In this document: positions 11,701 to 21,556 of the stretch, piece after piece
Layout: every line of letters begins with the position of its first letter
Numbering within the stretch: position 1 is the first letter of the stretch
DNA from: Diplosphaera chodatii
Taxonomy: Eukaryota > Chlorophyta > Trebouxiophyceae > Prasiolales > Stichococcaceae
Length of the DNA stretch: 64,000 nt
Assembly: GCA_032358165.1 (NCBI GenBank)
Contig: JAALGY010000012.1
Location: 124,001 to 188,000, forward strand
Reading direction: 5' to 3'
Program-made: the position numbers and the translations under genes
Notes under the pieces: model-generated
The model's database searches: none
Told to the model about the DNA's origin: nothing
Seen by the model: only the letters and a program-made list of their open reading frames with translations

Positions 11701-13689
11701 GCGGCCATGCTCTTGCAGCTGCTTCGTAGCTCACATGCAACCCTGTCCAATGCAGCAGCAGCAATGTCGGCACCTGCAGGCGTGCCTGAAGCCAGTCTGC
11801 CTGGCGCAGCAGGATCAGCGAGCAGCGGGGCTACAGGAGCGCAGCAGTTGCTGCTGGCCTCCAGTGCACCACTAGCTCCGGGTTTGGTAGCGCCGGGCGG
11901 AGATATTGGTGACCTCACCCCCACAGCCAGCATGCCCCCTGCAGTGGGCCCAGGCATGCGCTGTGGGCTGGACAATGGCCGCACCAGCGGCGGCGGCGCC
12001 GGCACCCGCGGTGTGCCCAGACTGCTTGTGCCGGTATGTCGACCAGGTGTGCTGCAGGCGCCCGCAGCGCCATTGCCGGCAGCAACGGCGGAGGGGGCAG
12101 CGCAGGTCAGCCGCAGCAGCAGCCTCGTGGCTGGCAGTGGCGCCCCAGAGGAAGCCGCCCTGCAGCTGCTGCTGGGGCGTCTTACAGCACCGCCAGCGCT
12201 GCAGACTGCCATGCAGGTGTGCCGCCGGTAGCCGCACAGGACTCCCACTGCCGCACCAGCACTGGTCTGTACTGTGCATCCTGTGTTGGGATGCTTAGCA
12301 TTTTCATGGGCTGACAGTACACCCGGCAGCAGCAGATGCTGCCAGCATGGTGGTCTGCAGTCTGCTGTGTATGCTATCCTGCCAAGTACCGCATCTTGTT
12401 TTGATTGCACAGAGCAGCCAGAGCGGGCCACTGGCAGTGGTGCCTCGCAGCATTGCAGACGCGCAGGTGCTTGTATCCCCACCTGGCACTTGAACCACAT
12501 TGAGAGACTTCATAGGCAGCAGGGTTTGTAGTTGCACCCTATGACACCTGGATGATTCGCCTGACTTTGTTTCCGACAGTAGTCCAGGCCAGCTTGCCGT
12601 ATCTCTACATCATGATGTACATGCGTGGTTGAAGCATGCCAGATGCGCCACGCTGCTGCAACACGAATGTGAGTGTGCTGCGCATCTGCTGCAGGCGCAG
12701 CATGAGGACCAGCTGGCGAGGCATCGAGCCCAGGAATCCATTCTGCGGGGCGAGCTGCAACTGCTGTCGGGCAAGGTGCTTATGGGTTTCCAGCCTGCAT
12801 TCGCTTTGCAGAACCAACGACACTGCGTTGCAGATGGAGCGCATGTGTGTGAGTTTGCAAACTGCACAAGCAGTGACTGATGCCTGTCGTGTGCCTTATA
12901 TTTCAGACAAAGTTGCCACGCCGCTGCACGCTAGAGAGAACAGCAGCACTTTTCCTAGCAGCACACAACTCATAAGTAGAGTTCATCGAGGTGTTGCAAC
13001 GTGTGGTTGCACTTTTTCCGTGTCATGCTACCTGCATTATCTCAAGCACTTCACAGTTCTGCTGCAGGCTGCCAAGGCTCCTGCTGCAGACACCGCACTG
13101 CTGCGGGAGCAGTTGGTTCAGGCACGGGCGCAGGCGCAGGCCGCCACTGCTGACGCGGCCACCCTGCAGCAGCTGCTGGACGTGGAGCGCAAGACGGTGG
13201 CAGGGGAACGACTGCAGCGGGAAGCTGATCAGCGGCAGCAGGAAGCGGAACGAAGGCAGCAGGAGGCAGAACGGGAGGCCACCTGGGCGGCGGCGGCCGA
13301 GCAGTGCGCCGCTGCCGAGGCTGCGCAGCGGCATGCGGAGGGGATAGCCAGTGGAGCATGCACCAAAGTAGCTGCTCTGACGGCTCAGGTATGCATGGCT
13401 GAGTGTCCTGGTTTGGTGCAAGGCACTCGAAGCACCTGCCACTGCTTCAGTGCACCTGTCAGCGTGCGTCTGCATCAAATCATTCTGCTGGTGCTACCTC
13501 AGAGTATTAGCAGTGCCATGACTGAGTCGGTTGGCATGCATGCGGTGCAACCATAGTAGTGCAGTCCCATTGTCATGTAGCAAAGCATGGACAGTATGTT
13601 TTGTGTTGGTCGTACAGATGTTGGCCAAGGACACTGCCATTGAGCAGGCGCTGCAGGGCCTCCTCAGCGCTCGCATTGCCTCCATATGA
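8744..13689 (+). CDS. Large low-complexity protein with RG-rich and coiled-coil regions
   Basis: Exons: 8744-9046, 9176-9286, 9521-10690, 10883-10955, 11150-12216, 12413-12466, 12580-12775, 13068-13388 and 13618-13689 (TGA), about 1,100 residues. Phases agree except at 12466/12580, where a small exon or another donor is missing. The 9176-9286 exon is the only compact, non-repetitive part near the N-terminus (SDLTEAEARSELAALGKI, then NGRPSHFVSALRRQ). The 9521-10690 and 11150-12216 exons are Ala/Gln/Pro-rich. The first of these has a Gly/Arg-rich stretch (GRSGGSGRGRAS). The C-terminal exons form a coiled coil rich in Arg, Gln, Glu and Ala (READQRQQEAERRQQEAERE). RG-rich plus coiled-coil layout would fit an RNA-binding or scaffold protein, but that is inference. 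The ATG at 8744 is the first in-frame one; an upstream exon is possible. Confidence 0.6.
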
Positions 13690-14273
13690 GGGGCATCGCT
13701 GCAGCATTTGCCAGCCAGGCCAGCTGCTGATGCTCATATATATGATAACCATGCCAGGATGCCAGCGAAGGTGTGAGTCGCAATCCATTTGAACATCTGG
13801 AGCTCAATCACGTAGCGCTCCTTCACCTTGCTTCTGGCATAGGCGACGCTTGGTCAACTCCAGACCAAATACAAACCGTATGCAGGCTGCTGGTGTGCAT
13901 GATGGGTTGACATCCTTGTGACGTTTGTCCTTTCAAAACGCATGCTGTATATTGTCAGGTGAAGAGGCATGCATGGCAGCAAACCAGACACAGAGCCACC
14001 ATCTACACATGCACCTGCTGCTGTATCCTAAGACGAATGGTAGGAAGACTGCAAGACATGCCGTTCAGATCCGCAGAACACACAACGCTACCGCACACAT
14101 ATTGCCGATGCAGTCTTGTGCCCAGTGCAGGTGTGCCAGAGCATGCATACTTGACTGCTATGTATACATGGAACGGCAACATGCATGCTCCATTCAACCC
14201 GCACCAGTGCAGATGGTAACCCCAACAACGCTTCAGGATGTGCAGTAGTGCTGTGAGTCCATGATGACGGCCT
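13690..14273. other. Intergenic, convergent genes
   Basis: This 584-bp stretch lies between the stop codons of the plus-strand coiled-coil gene and the minus-strand acidic/prion-like gene. It should hold both 3' UTRs. No repeat or RNA structure stands out. Confidence 0.4.
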
Positions 14274-17200
14274 TCACGGCCACGTAAAGTCTACGGTCAG
14301 GTCCCTGTCACCATGTCGTGTGCACTTCCCGTAAAACCACCAGTTCATCCAGCCCCCTGCAAGTCGGACATTTTGGGAGTGGCGGTTTGTGGTGCACTTC
14401 TACTTCTGCATGCTGCATGTATACTTGACACATGGGTCGGACCAGGTAACACACAGCAGGAGCCACTGATCAGCAGGAGCCCCTGGCACGATGCCGATGA
14501 GAGCACACATGCCAAGCCACGTCATGCGTGTGCTCACCATCAGCCTTGTTTTGAAATCGGCCCGACTTGAAGACCCAACACCCAAGTCGCACTTGGTCGT
14601 TGGTCGTCACCGACTGATAACATCCGGGTGGACAGTCGAGCGTGTGAGTGAAATCGTTCTGCGAGCCGAGCAAAACCATTTCACATACATGACATTACCA
14701 CATGCCTTTGTTGGCAGCTGAGGCAACAGCTTCAGAGGGTGGTCAGTGCTAAGGCTGCCCCAACAACCGTTGTCAGGCGGCCAAGAAGCGCAACCATGCA
14801 GACTTCGCAAGCATGTGGCATTGCGCAGCCAATAGCCACATCACTGTGGGCATTCAACTCATGCACCGGAACCACTTGCAGCGCACCTTCATGTTGAAAA
14901 TCATGACATTGTAGCCTGGGCACCGGTTGACGAGCATCTCGCCACTATCCTTGATCAGGGCCTCAAGGGCCGGACCACTTTCAATGAGCTGCTTGATTTG
15001 TGTGAAGGCCTGGTTGACGTTCAGCTCAACATTCAGATTGGCTGAGGCGCCAAACCCACCACCACCCTGCAGCACCCAAACTTGCAGTCATTGGGCGCAC
15101 TCTTCACACCACCCAGCCTGCGCCATGGGTAATGGCGTGCACTGACGTCATGCTGCATGCACCAAGAGACGGCCGTGACAGCAGTGTGCTTACTTCGGCT
15201 TTACCAGAGCCAAAGTTGGCAGCAATACTTCCCAATTCGTGGGATTTGTCGCCCTGCAGAAAATTAGTCATGCATCTGCTGTCAGAAAGGATGCATATAT
15301 CAACCGGATGAAGAATACGCTATTTGGACATCGCAGCATGCCAGGTGCGTTTAGACAGCTTGCAGCTGCCTGCCAATGCAGTAGAAATGCAGGAGAATAA
15401 GCTGTACTTACGCTGGCAGTCTGCCCCTGCCCATTGCTGGGCTGCATCGACTCCCGCTGACTACTACCAGGTCGCTGGTTGAGGTCTGGAGGCAAATACC
15501 CTCCCTTCATATGCAGGGGAAAGAAGTACCCGTTCATCAGCTAAAGACAGATGTAGGGCACGACCTGCACACATGCAAGCACGAGCCCGAGAGGAAAGCG
15601 CACGCTGCGCAGGCGCCTGGCAGAATGTGTGTACGCTGTGCATGGGCACATGTATATGTATGACAGCTATGCTTCAGTGCAAATCACCACATCGGCAGGG
15701 CGCACCCCCGGAGTGGGACGATCGTTGAAGTTCATGGAATTGTTGAACTGGGAGCTCAGCTGCTGCTGGTCGTATCTCAACTGCTGCTGGCCGTAGCCGT
15801 GCTGTTGAACATAGCCACCTGTGGTCGGAGGCGTGCTTTGCCCGTAGCCACCCTGCTGCAGCAACTGGCCGTTCAGATGTTGATATGCATTCTGCTGATG
15901 GCCACCCTGCTGTATCGGCTGGCCATTCAGATGTTGATACGCATTTTGCTGATGGCCGCCCTGCTGCAGCGGCTGGGCGATCAGGTTCTGGTAGCTGCTC
16001 GGCTGGTAGCCACCTTGCTGTAGTGGCTGGCCATTCTGGTGCTGGTAGCTGCTCGGCTGATAGCCGCCCTGCTGCAGCGGCTGGGCGCTCAGGTTTTGAT
16101 ATGCGCTGTGCTGGTAGCCACCCTGCTGCAGCAGCTGGCCAGTCTGGTGCTGGTAGCTGCTCGGCTGATAGCCGCCCTGCTGCAGCGGCTGGGCGCTCAG
16201 GTGCTGATATGCGCTCTGCTGATGGCCACCCTGCTGCGGCGGCTTGGCGCCCAGGTTCTGGTAGCTGCTCGGCTGATAGCCGCCCTGCTGCGGCGGCTGG
16301 GCGCTCAGGTGCTGATATGCGTTCTGCTGATGGCCACGCTGCTGCGGCGGTTGGGCATCCAAGCTTTGCTCGTGACCGCTGGGCACGATGTGGCCAGTAA
16401 GATTGTCGTAGCCGCTCTGCCCATAGCCATGCTGCCCATCGTAGCCACTCTGCAGGAGCAGCTGGATGTCATTGGACCATCTATCCGAAAGTCAAGGCGC
16501 CAGCCTGTTATCAGTGATTTTTGCCGTCACAACATTGGCCTCGCTGTTCATCTGCCAGTTCCTTGGGCGAGGGTGCTGGCAAGCAAACACAAGGAGCAAA
16601 GCAGGCACCTCGTCTACGAGTACATCATGGTCGTCTTCGCCATCCTTGCCATCCTACATGCCCAGGAGCCATTTCCGTGAGGGCTGTGCTGCCTAAGTTG
16701 CCATGCTTATTTGGTGCCCAGCACAATTTTGATTCCGCAGTGACATTGGATGCTTTAAACACCAAAGCAATGCAAGCAGCAGCAGCACTGCACGATAGTG
16801 CTGCCTATGCTGCTAGCAGATTTGCGCACACGGCTCTTACCTTACGTGCGACTAATTCACACCTCAGGATCAACGTATATCACACATGAACTTGCTAGTC
16901 AGGGTGCTCATTAGGTCGCTGCCTGGAGCGGATGTGGCATGTGACGCACCTGTTCTGTCTGTGCTCCAACATTGTCCCCATCGCACTCCTCGACAGGCAC
17001 CCGCTGCGACTCGTCGATAAGATCATCGTTGTCATATCCGCTATCATTGCCAGCCTGCATGCCTGAGAGCCAGTCAGGGCATGGCACCGTGTCCGCAAGT
17101 GCTGGGGCTTAACCGAGGTTCAAAACGCATAACGATGCGTGACATTGGGTGCGTGCCGTGAAATTCCAAATGCAGCATGCTGCGGAGCGCGCATGAAAGT

Positions 17201-19068
17201 GTTGCCCGTGCTGCTAAACGTTTTGTTGACTTCATACAAAGTGCAACCCGTACCACACTTCGGGATCGACATGTATTACATCTGAAATTGATCCCGTCAG
17301 CCTGCGTAGGCTGCTGTCCGAAGCATAGTGTTCGTTGCAGGTGACACACCTGCTCGTTCTGTTCTCCATCATCTTCCTCATCGCACCCCTCGAGATACTC
17401 CTGCATCAGCGTCATAACCCTCATAGTGGCATGTTGCCAAATCTCTGAAACCCCTTGCCTTGCAGCGGTGTTTGGAGTGTGCCATTGACAGGCAACAGCG
17501 GCATGCGCAGATGGGCGGTGTGGTCGAAGTCTACGAGCGTTTGGAATGGCTTTGTTTCACATGCACCTGCTGATCCCGTGCATTGTCCTCGTGCTCGCCT
17601 TGGTCAACAGACTCCTGCTTCCGTCGCATCAACACAAATGTTGCCGTCTTACTTGCCGCACTCGAACAATCGCCAAAGAGCAGTTATGACCCGACGCGAC
17701 GTGGACAGCAGCACATGTTGCGCACGCTTCACACATAGACGAGATCAGTTGACAGCACATGCATGGTATTGACAACACCTGCCCATATCCACCCCCGCCA
17801 TCGTCCTCACCTCCTTCCTCGACATTCTGCAGCATGCACACAAACTGATTGTGCTTCACCAAATCAGTGGGTACTACACAGGTAGAAGCAGTGTGGTGCC
17901 AGCATAGTAAAAGCGTTTTGGGTTTAATTATTCCCGGTCGTGGAATATGGATGCACTGCAAGCTCGTACCACGTAGGCTGAATGGTACGTAAGCAGGAAA
18001 TTGCCAAGGAAGCAGCATGCACCATGCACACATGGGGTATTGATATCGGCAGAAGCACACCTGATCATCATCATCACCTTCTCCGTTGTGCCAGTCGCCA
18101 TCACCGTCATCTACATAGCCCTTTTATGTGCACAGCGGGGCTGGGTCAGCATCTTGGTGAGCATCTGGTGCAGACGTTGAGCACCGGATTCAGCATCAGG
18201 AGCTGCGCAGCGGCACCAGGTGCCACTGCTGCGCAGCAAATGCGAGGCAAGGCATGTCGCACCTCCCATACCATTTACACATACATACGCGCATGCACAC
18301 CTGCTGATTGTCTTCGACTCCTCCGTAGTCGTTACCAGGACCCACCTCATCGCAGCACTGCAAATCAACAACAGGTAAGACCCTAACGTCCCCATTTAGA
18401 TCTGCCAAATGCCGCCGATGCAGGGCAGCATCAGCAAGCACTGCAATTCATGGCTGCGTGGGCCCCAGAATGGCATCAGTGTGGCCGGTATTCGTGATGC
18501 AGCATACCTGCACATGCAGCAGGAAGAGAGCCAGTCATGCAGACGAGAGGCTATGTAACGACGCACCTGCTCAGCGTCGTCGCCGCCTCCATCACTGTCT
18601 GCTCCTCCATCGTTGCCGTCACCCCACTCATCATCTCCCTGCTAACATACACGGGTGCATGTTTGATGATAACAGTGCGTATTCATAAAGCTGGGCTAGC
18701 CCTGACACTTTGTCATGGAATGTTGCCACACGCAAGGCAATGCTGCCAGGGCCATACATTGACAGCAGCCTGTGGCGGCACTCGCACTGTACGCATATGC
18801 TGTATTGTCACCATACGTCGACAGCCAGCAGGCCATGCATCTACCAGAATGACCAGCAGCTGGCATTGGTATACCTATCGCAAAGATAGCTTGAGCATGA
18901 TGCATTTGTTGCAGCGGGCAGATGCGGCATCTGACTGCGCAAGAACCACTCCGGAGCACAGATAGCCATGAGGAGTCTTCAGACGCACCGGGTTTTCATA
19001 TTCTGCGGCCTGGTATACAGGAACTACCTCGTAGTATTCCGCCATGTAGTCGTAGACTCCCGCGGTGT
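14274..19068 (-). CDS. Acidic, prion-like repeat protein with Trp/Gly-rich C-terminal domain
   Basis: Fifteen minus-strand exons join in phase: 18989-19068, 18567-18638, 18301-18357, 18061-18120, 17779-17826, 17567-17614, 17350-17400, 16950-17054, 16609-16653, 15688-16449, 15412-15540, 15194-15253, 14887-15066, 14538-14658 and 14274-14356. The total exceeds 600 residues. Exons from 18638 to 16609 are mostly 15-35 codons, phase 0 at both ends and rich in Asp, Glu and Gly, most ending in Gln. The long exon has nine 18-residue repeats rich in Gln, Gly, Tyr and Ser. The last four exons encode a compact domain containing CPGYNVMIFNMK, RLGCWVFKSGRFQNKADGG and WMNWWFYGKC. I do not know a name for it. 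A possible further 5' exon (19104-19220) would need a 35-nt intron. The end of the repeat exon could instead be 15706. Function is unknown; the composition suggests phase separation or multivalent binding. Confidence 0.7.
15871..16356 (-). repeat. Nine tandem 54-bp repeats encoding an 18-residue unit
   Basis: Read on the minus strand, the unit is close to AQPLQQGGYQPSSYQHQN. Nine complete copies follow one another with no indels, and a tenth copy breaks off after about 11 residues. Two subtypes alternate irregularly: GGYQPSSYQ and GGHQQNAYQH. All copies stay in frame, so the array has expanded as coding sequence. Confidence 0.85.
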
Positions 19069-20544
19069 CTGCAGTAACCAGCGTAGTTTGTCCATGGCGC
19101 AACCAGCTGCATGTATCGCGCGAAGCATGACCACATCAGCAGGGAAAAAGCATCCCAAATCTTCTTTTTCCACCACGCGCAGAAGCTCCAACGCACGATG
19201 TGGCTCAAGCACACGGTGATCTGCAGCTAACTCGGAGTCGAGGGGTTATGACGGACAGGATGTTACCCGGCGGATCAGCTTGTATATTTGCAATCAACCG
19301 CTCGTGCAGGCGACGCCTGTATACATTTGTGGACGGATATATATATATGCTACAGATACTTACGATAAGTATGAGCATCACGCGGCACTCCTCTGATTAT
19401 AGACCCACCTCACGACTGACTCTCAAGAGTTTAGATGATGAAGTGGGAACAATACCACGAGTTTAGAGGATCATAAGTTTAGAGGACATGTGATGTGGAA
19501 GAACAGCTCGAAGACCGGAACCGTCCTGTAAATGGCATGCAGGTCAAGGGAGGGAAAGGAAAGGGCAGAGGGTGATGGGGGAGCCAGCCCGAGCAGTCGA
19601 GCGTTCCACCAGACGTAAGGTTACGTCAGCAGGGCCCCCCGCACGGCCGGCGTTACCAGTCGTGTCTACGGTAAGCCCTGTTGAACTATTCTTCATTCTC
19701 ACATTCCGGTCTCAACGATTGCGCGTCGCGCGGCGAGCTTGGGCCACCCTTTCAGTGCAGGCTTCTGAGAGTTGTGGCTGTATGGTGGCACTGCATTTTG
19801 GCCAAAGGCGAGCAAGGTGCAACCCTGCAGATTTCAGGTGCTTAAATCATATAAATTTGATTGATTGTTTCTGTGGGTAACTTCAATAGCTGTATATAAA
19901 TGTCTAATGTATTTGTGTTAAATCAGGGCAGGCAGCTGCCAAAGGGTTGAACGGCCCGACACCAAAGAGCCTGAAATGGTTTCAGAACATACAGGCTACG
20001 TTCGTTTCGTCAGACCTTTGACCACTACTGCTTCCCGCACCGTAAGGCCTCTACTATTGTCCCTTGCAATTCCGGCCACAAGAACGAGGGGCCCGAACGG
20101 GCCGAAAGGGAGCAATACGAGACATGTCTCCCCTTATTTGAGGGCTTGGTACACTTAGCGAGACCTCGGACACCTCTCAAAGAGGTGCTTGCAGCGTTAC
20201 GCAGTAGCTGGCAGCCCTAGCAGTGCCTCCTCGTAAGCAGCCATGGCTGAAATACCCTGCTGAGAAGCGCATGTGCCAGAATAAGGCTGGTGATCGTGTG
20301 GAGGTATCGTGTGGAGGAGCATCCATGTTCAGTAGCAGATTGCCCGCAGGATCCGGCGCAGCAGCGCTGACTGCTGTGTATTGAATGATCTGTTCTCCAG
20401 TAGGCCGCGCCTGCGCACCGCTGCACTCGGCTGCTTTCTCTGCCACAGGCCAACCTACTTTTCTGGATGTGTTCCAACCTAGAAGGAGGGATGGAGCTGT
20501 TTCTGACATGTTTCTGCCGTTCAAGTAGTGGTGCAGAAAGGTAA
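19069..20544. other. Intergenic, no gene resolved
   Basis: The region is more AT-rich than the flanks and has a short TA run near 19338-19350. Open frames are short. A candidate 5' exon of the acidic protein gene lies at 19104-19220 on the minus strand. Phrases like CATTCCGGTCT recur near 19703 and 20749, in common with the dispersed repeat just downstream. Confidence 0.3.
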
Positions 20545-20725
20545 ATCGAGGACCGGAATGTGTAAATTTCTCTAGGCACCCTTGTTGTTGACTGTCAAAT
20601 GCGTAACGCAAGCAGACAGGCGCGGGCAGCCGAGCAAAGGTCTGCAGCCGACGTGCACGCGAGTCGGAAAGTCGTGCTGACGCACGGTTACGTGATTCGC
20701 GTTGAAAAGTTAGGTTGCAAGGCCG
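20545..20725 (+). repeat. Dispersed repeat, copy 1
   Basis: This stretch shares several long blocks with 28130-28312 in the same orientation, including GGGCAGCCGAGCA, AGTCGGAAAGTCGTG and CTGACGCACGGTTACGTGAT. The two copies differ by substitutions and small indels. A 222-codon minus-strand open frame (20177-20845) crosses it but does not look like a conserved gene. It may be a fragment of a transposable element. Confidence 0.55.
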
Positions 20726-21340
20726 CGAGCGGGCGACTTGCTCGTTACATTCCGGTCTTAATGACCTTCTCGCGCAGGTCTGTGCTGTGGGGCTCGGCAT
20801 GCTGACATCAAGACGTTCAGCTAATGAGACGGATCGCCGTGTCAAACCCCGGCAACATCAGAACGAATGAAGGCAATTACATCCGTATACTCCACTGGTC
20901 ACACAACAATCAGTGCTAGTGTCCAAGAGATGTCGAGCACCGGGGTTCAGCACAAAGGCCGACACCCTGGATGCACCCAAACGCACGGGGAAACAACTGG
21001 AAACCATCAAGGCAACCCCGGCAACACAGCACAGCGCTGGCGCCTTGCGCAATCGCTCTGCAACCTAGATATAGCTCCTTCGCATCAAGTGGCACCGTTT
21101 CAGGCGTGCAGCAAAGGTCTCGAGGTCTCGGTAGGTATAGGCAGGTCTTGAGGTCTCGGTCCCTCCGATCGGCAAATGGGCCCCCGTCAAATGGACTTGC
21201 AAGGGACAACGACTCCTGCTGATACAGAAGCTCAACGAAGCTGGACGATGCTGGTGCGTGGTAACCTCATCAGACGGGTTGCAAAGTCGTGGCACGTTTT
21301 ATCTTGTGGTTCGTGACAAGCTCGCAGCTGGCCATCTACT

Positions 21341-21378
21341 ACACATCTACACATCTACATCTACATTTACACATCTCT
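21341..21378 (+). repeat. Microsatellite, ACATCT-type units
   Basis: A run of imperfect six-base units (acatct / ctacat) lies in the 3' flank of the bZIP gene, about 180 bp beyond its stop codon. Confidence 0.6.
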
Positions 21379-21556
21379 CCTCAAAAGTATTTGAGTACAT
21401 CGACAACATGGCTCCTTACAGCTATGCCTTGAGGTGTGCAGCGCAGTTGATGTGATGCTCTGTTGTCTTGTAGTCATGACGCCGCATGGCACACCCCATG
21501 CCAATTGGCGGATGTACCTTTCCAGCGAGTGCAGCAGCACAGCTGGCAGGTTGCGC

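Noticed and set aside
11502..12500. 332-codon minus-strand open frame
   Set aside because: Shadow of the plus-strand exon 11150-12216; low-complexity GC-rich coding leaves the other strand open.
15871..16356. CRISPR-like array
   Set aside because: The repeats are directly adjacent 54-bp coding units without spacers, in a spliced eukaryotic gene.
15885..16680. Plus-strand repeat-containing open frames (171 and 213 codons)
   Set aside because: These are antisense readings of the 54-bp repeat exon. The minus strand joins fourteen further exons in phase, while the plus strand joins none.
20177..20845. 222-codon minus-strand open frame
   Set aside because: It spans the dispersed repeat and lacks recognisable domains. 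It could be element-derived but is not supported as a gene.
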